Counted from the stretch's first letter, positions 1 through 7,005 are shown. The stretch is 27,381 nt of DNA from UBA3103 sp002365855 (GCA_030627625.1 DAOURR010000029.1:1-27381); one strand, 5' to 3'. Made by a program: numbers and translations. The notes: a model not told the origin generated them from the sequence alone.

Positions 1-199
1 GATTTTGGTCTGGCGCCTGCAATGGCTTTTTTGCATTTTTGGGGAATTTCTGTTGCAAAAGTGGGGATTTTTATTTGCAACTTTGTCCTATTCCATTATG
101 CAATAAACATACCGTACACCCATACGGGTAATTTTGGAGTTTAATAGCAACTTCATGGTACACAATGGCCACCCCAACCAGTAGGTAAGTAACAGTATC

Positions 200-1498
200 T
201 TACCTAGTTCCCAAGTCGATTTTTTTTGATGCGGAGCTTATTAAAACCTTTTCAATTCTCCGTGTTCCCATTTTTTCTACCTGAAACTTATAACCTTCCC
301 ATAATACTGTTTCTCCTTTTACTGGAAGATGTCCAAGTTGTTTAAGCATAAAACCCGCAATCGTCTCAAATTCAGTATCATCAATTGGTTCTTTTATATT
401 AAGTGTTTCGATAATATCTTCAACTGGAGTGTCTCCATCCACAATATACTCCCCTTCTGAATTCTGTTGGAGTGAATTTTCACCCATATTTAAATCTCCG
501 ATAATCTCATCTATTAGATCCCCTAAAGTAACCAAGCCGGATATTCCACCATATTCATCTACAACAATTGCCATCTCTAGCATTTTATGACGAAATTCTT
601 TAAGAAGTGCCACCGTATGCTTTGTTTCAGGTATAAACAATGTAGGTGACATTATTTCCTCTACCAATAAGTCAGAGTTTTTGTAAAGACTGCACGCCAA
701 ATCATGGATCCTAACCGTCCCAACAATATTTTCATAATCACTTTTATATACAGGATAGGCTGAATGTCTCTTGTCACAGACTTTATCCAGAGCGTCACCT
801 ATTTTATCATGAGCATTAACGTGCAATATTTCAGTTCTTGGCACCATCACCTGCCGTACTACCCGATCGCCAAAATTAAAAACGGCTTCGATCATTAGCT
901 TTTCTTCCTCTGGAAGTGTCCGGTGTTCTGATATATAAAAACGGATTTCATCCTCCGATAATTCTTTTTCTTTAAGCTGAACATTTCCACCGAAGAGACG
1001 TACTACCAAGTTCGTAGAAAGGGTTAGGAATTTTGTTAAAGGAGATGTGGCCTTAGCAATAAAGAAAATAGGTTTGGCTACCCTTAATGCTATTTTTTCC
1101 GACCATTGCATTGCTAAACGCTTAGGAGCAAGTTCACCAAAAACTAGCGTTAAATAAGATACCACCAAGGTAACAGTAAAAACTCCCAAGGTACTGGAAA
1201 TACCTCTTGGAACGCCAATATTTTCAATCCACTTCGCTAATACAACTGATAAGCCCACGGCAGCAGTAGCACTTGCTAAAAAACCTGCCAATGTTATTCC
1301 AACCTGGATAGTGGATAAAAAAAGGCTAGGGTCATCAATAAGTTTAATAAGGGCTGCTGCAGACAAATTCCCTTTTTCTTCAAGTTTTTTTATTTTAACC
1401 CGCCGGCTTGTTATAACTGCTATTTCACTTGCAGCAAAGAAGGCATTTACTGAAATGAGAATCAAAATGAGGTAAATACCAGTCCAGTTTATATCCAA
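200..1498 (-). CDS. CNNM/CorC (HlyC)-family membrane protein with CBS pair
   Basis: Integral membrane protein of the CNNM/CorC family, often labelled hemolysin and linked in some members to Mg2+ or Co2+ efflux; the actual substrate cannot be read from sequence. The 432 residues follow the family order: an N-terminal DUF21 membrane domain (about 1-195, hydrophobic helices near 5-28, 60-90, 105-130), two CBS motifs (about 210-330, with VMVPRTEI at the start and VVDEYGGISGLVTLGDLIDE at the end), and a C-terminal CorC_HlyC domain (about 345-425, DTEFETIAGFMLKQLGHLP). The length is normal for the family. The start is TTG, supported by AAAGGAG about 7 bases upstream. No operon partner: the neighbour upstream is the degraded EamA gene. 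A short inverted repeat (182-206) spans the stop codon but lacks a T-run. Confidence 0.93.
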   Translation of the reverse strand: MDINWTGIYLILILISVNAFFAASEIAVITSRRVKIKKLEEKGNLSAAALIKLIDDPSLFLSTIQVGITLAGFLASATAAVGLSVVLAKWIENIGVPRGISSTLGVFTVTLVVSYLTLVFGELAPKRLAMQWSEKIALRVAKPIFFIAKATSPLTKFLTLSTNLVVRLFGGNVQLKEKELSEDEIRFYISEHRTLPEEEKLMIEAVFNFGDRVVRQVMVPRTEILHVNAHDKIGDALDKVCDKRHSAYPVYKSDYENIVGTVRIHDLACSLYKNSDLLVEEIMSPTLFIPETKHTVALLKEFRHKMLEMAIVVDEYGGISGLVTLGDLIDEIIGDLNMGENSLQQNSEGEYIVDGDTPVEDIIETLNIKEPIDDTEFETIAGFMLKQLGHLPVKGETVLWEGYKFQVEKMGTRRIEKVLISSASKKIDLGTR

Positions 1499-1665
1499 AT
1501 CAAAACTCCTTTGAGTTATTGTTTATACACAATAGAATGTTACTTAATTTACCGATTCATTCGTTTTAACTAATTGAATCTTTTTTTAACTATTCACAAC
1601 CTTTCAATCTCCGCCTAAACTTTGGAGCGATGTTTATAGAAAAATACTCATCCTTTTGTATGCAC

Positions 1666-1711
1666 AACAGAAATATTCTTCTTTTTCAACAAATTTTCCT
1701 CCTTTGAGGGG
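1666..1711 (-). repeat. copy 1 of a ~46-bp intergenic repeat
   Basis: This stretch is closely similar to 7064-7108: both read AACAG(G/A)AATATTCTTCTTT, then an AT spacer, then TTCCTCCTTT and GAGGGG. On the minus strand it carries an AAAGGAGG block followed by TTGTTGAAAAAG. The copy covers the stop codon of the EamA remnant, so the last residues of that protein (PPQRRKIC) come from the repeat rather than from a normal transporter tail. Function unknown. Confidence 0.55.
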
Positions 1712-2531
1712 GCAGTGTATCATTCCCGGCCTTCTTCATCCCAATCATAAGCATGCCAAGTACAATAAAAACGCCTCCCGCCCACTGCTGCCAGCCCGCA
1801 CGCTCGCCGAGCACCATAACTGACAGGAGCAGGGAAGTAAACGGCATCATGCCCGAAAAGGCAGCGGCCATAAAGGCGCTGCGCCTCCTTATCCCGGCGT
1901 ACCAGCATATGAATGCCAGCGCCGTTACGATTGCGCCGTACCATGCCAGTGCAAGCCATTGCCATATCCCAAGTGTCATCAGCGATGAAACCGGCTGTTC
2001 GAAAAGAGCGGGAACGATGCAGAGGGCAAGGGCCATCCCCGTTACAAGCATGGTTTGCACAATAGGATCAAGAGGTTCTTTTACCCGCCTGGCGGACTTA
2101 ATCTGGTTCATGCGCGACAATACGTTGAATATGGACTCGCTTGCCGCGGCGCAAAGCACCAGCATATTCCCCCAGAAGTGTTCCGATGAAAATTCGCTCC
2201 CCCTCGACATCATTCCCTGCACCAGCAGGATACCGCCGATTGTGCTAAGAATACCGGCAAGGCTTTGCAAGCCTGCCGGTTCTTTCAATACAATCATGGC
2301 AAGCAGTGCCGTGACGGCGGGCGTCGCCCCGGTCAGGATGCCGGCTTCACCGGCGCTTGTGCGCAAAAGCCCCAGCAGCAGGAACATCCGGAACATAAAT
2401 ATTCCAAACAACGCCTGTAAAAGCAGCATCAGCCACTCCGTTTTTTCCATCTGCCGGAATGCTCCGGACAGCTTTCCCGCACAAAGCGGCGCAAGGCATA
2501 TAACCGCAAAAAACAGACTTACTGCGGTGCC
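1686..2531 (-). pseudogene. EamA/DMT-type transporter, truncated at the 5' end
   Basis: Drug/metabolite transporter (EamA) family; intact members are about 290-300-residue proteins with ten membrane helices. An ATG at 2450 would give 254 residues, but the frame is open to 2531 and the upstream 27 codons read as a membrane segment (SLFFAVICLAPLCAG), so homology continues past that ATG. A stop lies at 2532-2534 and the first helix is missing. Typical EamA features remain: TSAGEAGILTGATPAVTALL followed by LKEP in the first repeat and the second repeat ending near VLGERAGWQQWAGGVFIVLG. The C-terminus runs into the 1666-1711 repeat. The gene abuts a MocR-type fragment on the other strand, the usual divergent partner of EamA transporters, which suggests a deletion through the shared promoter region. 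Base composition is more GC-rich than the CNNM gene beside it. Probably non-functional, although a shortened protein from 2450 cannot be excluded. Confidence 0.75.
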
Positions 2532-2973
2532 TCATTCGCTTCATAAACGATGGAAATATCTTCGTACCCATACGGATGTTCAGAATCCGATTTTTGAACA
2601 GGCAGCATTGGCCGAGTATTTACATTCAAGAAAGCTCGACAGGCATGCTCAGAAAATGCGGCGTTTGTATGGGGAGCGGCGTAAAATGCTTTTATCTTTA
2701 CTGAAGGATACATTCGGAACAGGTTGGCGTCCATAGGGAGACGCCGCCGGACTGCATATTGCGCTGGAGTTTCCGGGATTTCGCTTTGATCACGAGTTCA
2801 TGAGAAAAAGCAAGCAATTCGGCATTCGCATTACGCCGGTAGACTATCACAGCATCTGCAAAGGCAGGCATCTTGACAAGCTGCTTTTAGGATACGGGCA
2901 TCTCGAGCCGGATGAGATTCAGCAGGGAATTTCGCTACTTTATGAGTTTATTGCAGCATATATTGCAGCATAG
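2527..2973 (+). pseudogene. MocR-type PLP aminotransferase/regulator, C-terminal remnant with an internal stop
   Basis: The plus frame reads PHSLHKRWKYLRTH, then IFEQAALAEYLHS, then HAQKMRRLYGERRKMLLSLL, and after a TAG stop at 2734-2736 continues in the same frame with GDAAGLHIALEFPGF and ending at TAG 2971-2973. This is the C-terminal part of the fold-type I aminotransferase domain found in MocR/GntR regulators; the winged-helix DNA-binding domain, the PLP lysine region and about 300 residues are gone. No start codon or ribosome site belongs to it. Two lesions (5' deletion and nonsense codon) make it a clear pseudogene. The tail AAYIAA is built of a short duplicated GCAGCATA-type sequence at the edge of the palindromic element array. 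Family assignment is from recalled sequence patterns, not from a search. Confidence 0.8.
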
Positions 2974-3076
2974 GGACGTGCCTTTTTTTGTATGCATCAT
3001 AGTATGCATCATAGGGACGTGCCTTTTTTTGCATGAGTATGCATCATAGGTATGCAGCATAGGGACGTGCAGCATA
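2973..3076. repeat. tandem partial copies of the palindromic element's left end
   Basis: GGGACGTGCC-type left ends begin at 2973, 3014 and 3062, each preceded by a GCATCATA or GCAGCATA flank, and are followed at 3077 by a complete element. The first two carry the left arm through TTTTTTTG; the third is cut after GGGACGTGC. Short direct duplications (TATGCATCATAG) separate them. They look like slippage or abortive insertion products at one site. Confidence 0.8.
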
Positions 3077-3151
3077 GGGACGTGCCTTTTTTTGCATGTC
3101 TTTTATAGAGAATAGCAATGGAAGTTGTATGTGCGAAAACAGGCACGTCCC
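3077..3151. repeat. palindromic ~75-bp element, copy A (MITE/REP-like)
   Basis: The left arm reads GGGACGTGCCTTTTTTTGCA and the right arm GCGAAAACAGGCACGTCCC, which are nearly perfect reverse complements over about 20 bases. The inner sequence (about 30 bases, with AGAATAGCAATGGAAGTTGT) is almost the same as in copy C at 4803-4878. It has no coding capacity, so it would be non-autonomous, moved by an enzyme encoded elsewhere (a RAYT-type or other transposase is a guess). Confidence 0.85.
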
Positions 3152-3154
3152 CAA

Positions 3155-3316
3155 TGTGGGCTCGGCGGAGATTGTGCCTACATTTATGAGACCTACCGTT
3201 GTACCATCTACATTAACTCCTACATATGTATTTGGTGCTGAACCACTGCCATAGTTTGCTATCTTAAATTGAAAATTTGCATCCTGCCCTAGCATTAGCA
3301 ATTGTTTCCTTCTCAT
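3155..3316 (-). pseudogene. fragment resembling a CARDB-type beta-sandwich domain
   Basis: The minus frame encodes about 50 residues with NFQFKIANYGSGSAPNTYVG, then VNVDGTTVGLINVGTISAEP, a pattern resembling CARDB domains of secreted adhesin-like proteins (a short strand, an N-x-G turn, then a DG turn). The frame is cut on its C-terminal side by palindromic element A, and no ribosome site or signal peptide precedes it. It therefore looks like a leftover of a larger exported protein. The domain name is inferred from pattern only. Confidence 0.45.
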
Positions 3317-3400
3317 TACTCTGTATTGCCTATTCTCTTATCATTATTAAGCATATTTAGCAAAATATCCGCGTCAACAAATTTTGTTTTATTAACATAT

Positions 3401-4309
3401 TCATTTCATTGCCCACGCATAGTGCGCATGTTCGCTTGCATGATAGCCATCAGTGCGTCCCCGAAGATAACGTTCTTCAATATCGGTTGGGCTTAAGTTC
3501 TCATGAAGACGTAACCCCAGAGGTGCGAGGTCAGCAGCAAGCGTGGACGGGTCAAAACCCGTTATCATAGGCTCGCCCACATTCCGCACCTGCGCCGATC
3601 CCGCCTGCACTCGTTTAGACGCCTTCTCGGGGACAAATGCGTCAGTATCCCAGTAATCGAAAATGATCGCACTACCCGCAGGGGCAATGTCAGTAATAGC
3701 ATGTAACGTGGCGAATACCACGTCGCGAGTTAAATAATAGGTGACTCCCAGCCAGCTAAAAAAGCTTTTGGTCTGGGGGGCATACGATGAGCGCGTTAGT
3801 GTCGCTGCCAGACACTCCTGCGTGAAATCCACTGGAATAAACTGCAGTTGTGTCGGCAGCTCCCATTCCAACTCAGCAAAGCGACGGCGCTTAAAGGCTT
3901 GCGTGGCAGGATGGTCGACCTCGAACACCTGAAGCTGCTTTACCATTTCCGGACGCCGAAACGCAAAGGTATCCATCCCTGCCCCGAGGATCACATACTG
4001 TTGCACCCCCTGCCTGACAGCCTTCTCAAGGCTGTCTTCCGCATACCGCGCGCGGCAGAGAATCGATGTCGCCATAACACGCATCGACAATGCCAAGGCA
4101 GTCGCCTGGTCAGGGCACGACGCAGCTCGGGCAGGGTCATATAACTGGAGAAACCGCGCCACATGCTGTTCGAGAATTGCGCGTTCCTTTTCCGTAAACA
4201 AATGATAGGCGAGAGAGTCATCAAAGATCTTAGGGTCATCATGCATTGCATGGTAGGCACGCAAGTAGGCGGTCATCAGTGCGGTGCGGCTAACTTGGGT
4301 CTCTTCCAT
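3401..4309 (-). CDS. SAM-dependent methyltransferase, leucine carboxyl methyltransferase (LCMT/TIGR00027-like) family
   Basis: Class I SAM-dependent methyltransferase of 302 residues. It has the family's N-terminal SRTALMTAYLRAYH, the SAM-binding motif I YVILGAGMDTFAFR (about 105-118), the acidic strand 2 end FEVDHPATQAFKRRR (about 129-143), and SFFSWLGVTYYLT ahead of a FDYW strand. The acceptor substrate of bacterial members is generally unknown. An in-frame GTG lies at 4327, but the ATG at 4309 is preferred because AAGGAGG sits 8 bases before it and overlaps the region just after the GTG. It appears intact while the neighbours on both sides are gene fragments and palindromic elements, so it may be an acquired cargo gene or the only survivor of the locus. 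No obvious operon partner. Confidence 0.85.
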   Translation of the reverse strand: MEETQVSRTALMTAYLRAYHAMHDDPKIFDDSLAYHLFTEKERAILEQHVARFLQLYDPARAASCPDQATALALSMRVMATSILCRARYAEDSLEKAVRQGVQQYVILGAGMDTFAFRRPEMVKQLQVFEVDHPATQAFKRRRFAELEWELPTQLQFIPVDFTQECLAATLTRSSYAPQTKSFFSWLGVTYYLTRDVVFATLHAITDIAPAGSAIIFDYWDTDAFVPEKASKRVQAGSAQVRNVGEPMITGFDPSTLAADLAPLGLRLHENLSPTDIEERYLRGRTDGYHASEHAHYAWAMK

Positions 4310-4387
4310 CGGTATTTCCTCCTTCACTACTTAATCTTAAAAGTTGCGGCAATTTCACCTATCGTTCTGTGAAATTCCGGTTTATTG

Positions 4388-4462
4388 GGGACATGCCTGT
4401 TATTGCACATATACTCTCACTATTATTTACAAACAAAAAACATGCAAAATATGGCACGTCCC
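4388..4462. repeat. palindromic ~75-bp element, copy B (inverted)
   Basis: Ends are GGGACATGCCTGTTATTGCA and GCAAAATATGGCACGTCCC. Read on the minus strand it aligns with copies A and C across its length (GGGACGTGCC, GCATGTTTTTT, AATAG, ATATGTGCAATAACAGGCA), so it is the same family in the opposite orientation, more diverged. It lies in the 419-base gap upstream of the methyltransferase, where I see no gene. Confidence 0.8.
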
Positions 4463-4651
4463 TATATTGCCCTTTCATGCAGTATTCTTCGAAAAAATTT
4501 CCGGGTCAATCGGGGTTTACCACCTTAGGATTACTTACCATAATTAACATCAACTGGTATTCAACATAATTTTATGATCTTCCTTTCCAGTTGACAAGCT
4601 ATTTAATATTCTTCCCGGGGGCCAGGATAACAGGTTAAAACGGGCTAAAAA

Positions 4652-4685
4652 AAACGGGCGGAAAGCACATGGCCCCTGCCCGTTT
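4652..4685 (-). terminator. rho-independent terminator belonging to the duplicated dapF tail
   Basis: On the minus strand AAACGGGC pairs perfectly with GCCCGTTT (4678-4685 with 4652-4659), followed by TTTTTAGCCC. It is a copy of the terminator behind the intact dapF gene (7132-7165) and sits the same distance from the stop codon. Confidence 0.7.
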
Positions 4686-4728
4686 CGTTATCTTTTATTA
4701 ATTTATCAAACTTTTGGCTAACCTGATC

Positions 4729-4790
4729 CTAGATGGGATACACCCCGGTGAATACTTCCTCAGCCGGGCCAGTCATATACAAATGATTAT
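4729..4790 (-). pseudogene. dapF C-terminal remnant
   Basis: The minus frame reads NHLYMTGPAEEVFTGVYPI and stop. The intact DapF in this window ends NHVYMTGPAEEVFTGVYPI, so only one residue differs. The remaining ~258 residues are absent; the frame is lost near the GGCAGCATA flank of element C. Synonymous changes between the copies (for example CCC ATC against CCT ATT) show that the duplication is not very recent or that one copy came from a related strain. Confidence 0.88.
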
Positions 4791-4802
4791 AGAGGCAGCA
4801 TA

Positions 4803-4878
4803 GGGACGTGCCTTTTTTTGCATGTTTTTTATAAGAGAATAGCAATAGGAGTTGTATGTGCAAAAACAGGCACGTCCC
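4803..4878. repeat. palindromic ~76-bp element, copy C
   Basis: Left arm GGGACGTGCCTTTTTTTGCA and right arm TGCAAAAACAGGCACGTCCC are near-perfect reverse complements. It is almost identical to copy A. Its left flank GCAGCATA abuts the dapF remnant; its right flank has a short tandem array of AATATGCACC units (4880-4905) that leads into the membrane-protein fragment. Confidence 0.87.
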
Positions 4879-4905
4879 CAATATGCACCCAATATGCACC
4901 AATAT

Positions 4906-5127
4906 GCAAGTCCGACGATGCGATCAGCTTGAACCCTTCCGCGGCGGCATCAGGCACCGCTCCGCTGAGCATGAAGGTCAGCCACTGCGCAGTCCAGGCG
5001 ATGACGAGCCCGATACCCGTAAACAACATGTAGCCACCGATCCACTTGACCGGAGTCTTTTCGGAAATTTCGCTTGCGATCTGGGCTGCGTCGACGCGGC
5101 CCAGGGTGAGTATCAGCACGAACGTAT
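4906..5127 (-). pseudogene. fragment of a small multi-helix membrane protein
   Basis: The minus frame reads GYTFVLILTLGRVDA, then SEISEKTPVKWIGGYMLFTG, then IGLVIAWTAQWLTFMLSG and FKLIASSDL before running into the tandem repeat beside element C. The hydrophobic helices and a conserved-looking TPVKW..G segment resemble uncharacterised small 4-helix membrane proteins. Both ends are missing and there is no ribosome site. The segment is clearly more GC-rich than the AT-rich DNA directly to its right, so it is of different origin from the cassette at 5308-6757. Confidence 0.55.
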
Positions 5128-5307
5128 AACCTCTTGGATTAGTAATACGTTGGAGCTTGAAAAATTAAAGGGACACAGCGGACTAATAATTTGCTATTGT
5201 AACAAGATTTAAATTTATGAATATATTGGTTATTAATAAAAGACCTAAAAGTCTCAATAAACGGTTTTCAACTTCAGGCCTATTAATAATGAAAGGAGAG
5301 AAATTAA

Positions 5308-5616
5308 ATGTCCGATGCTGATGCAACCGCGAACTTTATTCCGTTTCTGGGAATTACTGGGGTAGTCAAGGATAGATTCCTTGATAAAGTCGTAGACGTG
5401 GAATTTGAATGCGGGGAATGTTGTAAAAAAGTCTTTGGTGGAAGATTAGCATTAATAGGAAACGATTTTATTCTGTTAAGCCAGGTACATCTTAGCAAAC
5501 CTATTCTTGTTAAAGCCTTTAGCGCCGGGAAATTAGTTGTTAAAGAATTTGTTGAATCTATTATTATTCCCTTTGATCGTGTTTGCTCCATAGAAATTCG
5601 TGCAAAAATTTGTTAG
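5308..5616 (+). CDS. uncharacterised 102-aa protein, Sm-like/small beta-barrel appearance (paralog 1)
   Basis: I do not recognise a named family. The protein is rich in beta-type residues with the order DVEFECG, GGRLALIGNDFILLSQ and IIIPFDRVCSIEI, which is the layout of small Sm-like or coat-protein barrels (a strand, a G-x-L turn, a strand and a closing IP-x-x-x-V strand). A Cys cluster ECGECC sits near residue 34 and another Cys near the end. ATG is preceded by AAAGGAGAG at good spacing. It is followed 24 bases later by a second gene that is clearly related in sequence, so the pair probably arose by tandem duplication and may form a hetero-oligomer (inference). The codons are AT-rich compared with the pyr region. 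No signal peptide or membrane helix. Confidence 0.8.
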   Translation: MSDADATANFIPFLGITGVVKDRFLDKVVDVEFECGECCKKVFGGRLALIGNDFILLSQVHLSKPILVKAFSAGKLVVKEFVESIIIPFDRVCSIEIRAKIC

Positions 5617-5640
5617 TTTATAAGAAAGGAGTGTTAAAAG

Positions 5641-5949
5641 TTGAGTGAAGCACAAGCTGCAAAAAAAGTTCTTGTACCGTCCTTTGATGTAGAAGGAGAT
5701 TTCGTAAATAAAATAGCCGAGCTATTTTTTAATGAAGATGTAAAAGTAGTAGTCGAGTGTAATAATGAATTTTTCTCCATTTTTGGGACCTTAGTACAGG
5801 TGAATATTGATTCCATTCAGCTTGAAGATGCCGAAGCCTTTCTAGCTAATTTTAAACAGGTAGGCAAGGCAGATGTAGTTTTTGATCAAGTGGTAATTCC
5901 GTTAAAAAGGGTTTGTTTCATCGGAACCGAAGAGCTTGTTAAAAAATAA
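5641..5949 (+). CDS. uncharacterised 102-aa protein, paralog 2 of the preceding gene
   Basis: Starts with TTG behind AAAGGAG and has the same length (102 residues) as its neighbour. Aligned features are VKVVVEC against VVDVEFEC, FGTLVQVNIDSIQLE against GGRLALIGNDFILLS, and VVIPLKRVCFI against IIIPFDRVCSI. The Cys of the IP-x-x-RVC strand is kept in both; the ECC pair is not. No transmembrane segment or export signal. Lies in the same direction, 24 bases after paralog 1, so they are surely co-transcribed. A perfect hairpin follows 22 bases after the stop. Function unknown; Sm-like or PRC/CotB-like barrel is an inference from layout only. Confidence 0.8.
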   Translation: MSEAQAAKKVLVPSFDVEGDFVNKIAELFFNEDVKVVVECNNEFFSIFGTLVQVNIDSIQLEDAEAFLANFKQVGKADVVFDQVVIPLKRVCFIGTEELVKK

Positions 5950-5970
5950 AGATTTAATGGTAAATTGATA

Positions 5971-5992
5971 AACGTGCAGTAAACTGCACGTT
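5971..5992 (+). terminator. perfect hairpin between paralog 2 and the Cys-cluster gene (terminator or processing/attenuation hairpin)
   Basis: AACGTGCAGT pairs with ACTGCACGTT (10 bp, tight loop), followed by TATCTTTA. The T-run is interrupted, so termination may be partial. The AGGAGG ribosome site of the next gene starts only 9 bases after the stem, so the hairpin could also set expression of that gene. Confidence 0.6.
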
Positions 5993-6013
5993 TATCTTTA
6001 AGGAGGTAAATTT

Positions 6014-6757
6014 TTGTATACAACCTATACTAAACCAGTCAATAGACAATCTACAGTCAAAAAAACAGATTATAAAAATATTCCCGTTAAAGTATTTATA
6101 GTTGGAGAACTGCGTGGTGGAATAAAAATAGAAAACTTCTGTGGCAATTTTTGTCCCAGAGGTCCTCAGGGTTGTTGTACATACACTCCAACTTATTATT
6201 TATTCGACTTAGCTTATATGTTATCCATTGGTCAGGAAAAATTCATAAAAGAAGTTCTTTTGAAAAAGCCATTAACGGTGCGCAGATTATATATTCAAGT
6301 AAACCCTCATTCTGAAACAGGTATTTGCCAATTTCATGATTTATCATCAGGTTGTACCTTGGATTGGGTCCTTAGAAGTAGGACCTGCAGGCGGGCAGCA
6401 TGCCCCCATATGTATGAAATGATCTTAGATAAAAGTGTCAGCTATCAATCAAGAAATGATCTTGAATTTAAACTGAAAAGAGCATTTCAAAAATTTATCA
6501 AAGAAGATACTCCCCTTTTTAGTTTAAAGGATTATCTTAAACCCACTGATAATGTTGAATCTGATGAAAAACTTGAGGAATTGAAAAACTATCTGACAGA
6601 AATGTGGGATAAATTTCCCCTAAAAGAAAGAACAGCTCATACCGAATCCACCGAAACTTTTGATTTTATAATTGAAACAAAAGTAAAGCAGATTGAAGAA
6701 ACTAGTATATACGAACAATATGAAGTTGAGGCCATCAAAAATCCAACAAGTCCTTAA
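6014..6757 (+). CDS. YkgJ-like cysteine-cluster protein (putative metal-binding)
   Basis: 247-residue soluble protein. Eight cysteines fall in two groups: C43, C47, C54, C55 (CGNFCPRGPQGCC) and C105, C114, C125, C130 (CQFHDLSSGC, then TCRRAAC). This matches the YkgJ/CxxCxxCC pattern, in which a first cluster ending in CC is followed by C-x-F/L...GC and C-R-x-x-x-C; members are proposed to bind zinc or an Fe-S cluster. The C-terminal ~90 residues are charged and helical, without Cys. The TTG start is set by AGGAGGT at 6001-6007. It is in line with the two Sm-like paralogs upstream and shares their AT-rich codons, so a joint role is plausible but unproven. It is longer than a minimal YkgJ protein. 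Confidence 0.75.
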   Translation: MYTTYTKPVNRQSTVKKTDYKNIPVKVFIVGELRGGIKIENFCGNFCPRGPQGCCTYTPTYYLFDLAYMLSIGQEKFIKEVLLKKPLTVRRLYIQVNPHSETGICQFHDLSSGCTLDWVLRSRTCRRAACPHMYEMILDKSVSYQSRNDLEFKLKRAFQKFIKEDTPLFSLKDYLKPTDNVESDEKLEELKNYLTEMWDKFPLKERTAHTESTETFDFIIETKVKQIEETSIYEQYEVEAIKNPTSP

Positions 6758-6963
6758 GTTAACTCCAAATTAGCTACAAACTAAAAATTAAACCAGTTGT
6801 ACGGGATTTGAATACTATAAATTTTCACTGACGGGAGGAGCTTGATGAGGCGCACAGAGGGACGGCAGACTGTGTGAGAAGTCATTTCAATCTTTTTCTC
6901 AAAACAGTCCCATCTCCAGCTTCCACTGATAAAAAGGTTTTGATAACTCGTTAATCCTAAAAA

Positions 6964-7005
6964 AGGGAACCGGTATCTTAGACCAGTACCGGTTTTCTCT
7001 TTTCT
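6964..7005 (+). terminator. rho-independent terminator downstream of the cassette
   Basis: AACCGGTA (6968-6975) pairs with TACCGGTT (6987-6994) and is followed by TTCTCTTTTCTCTT on the plus strand. It lies about 210 bases after the Cys-cluster gene; no gene is seen in between, so it probably ends that transcript. Confidence 0.7.

Larger units (their letters stand above)
4640..4790 (-). repeat. direct repeat: copy of the dapF 3' end and its downstream region
   Basis: About 150 bases match 7124-7266 with scattered differences: terminator, spacer with ACTTTTGGCTAACCTGAT, and the last codons of dapF. Together the two copies bracket the cassette 4791-7123. The match stops abruptly beside palindromic element C. 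Confidence 0.85.

Noticed and set aside
182..206. Terminator at the end of the CNNM gene
   Set aside because: TAGGTAAG/CTTACCTA form a stem across the stop codon, but no T-run follows on the minus strand.
1753..2736. 327-codon plus-strand frame opposite the EamA gene
   Set aside because: Its first two thirds are the antisense of the EamA membrane protein with no protein-like pattern; only its last part (from about 2527) is real sequence, belonging to the MocR remnant.
2960..3080. CRISPR array
   Set aside because: Repeats are unevenly spaced, contain the arm of a palindromic element, have no unique spacers of constant length, and no cas genes are present.
4163..4569. Short plus-strand frames upstream of the methyltransferase
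   Set aside because: They cover palindromic element B and intergenic DNA, have no ribosome sites and show no protein-like composition.
5150..5200. Promoter for the Sm-like cassette (TTGAAA near 5157)
   Set aside because: No acceptable -10 lies 16-18 bases downstream; the cassette must have a promoter, but I cannot place it.
6845..6875. Repeat-like CACAG-AGGGACGG-CTGTG sequence
   Set aside because: It resembles dispersed hairpin repeats of Firmicutes, but only one copy is in the window and the stem is 5 bp.
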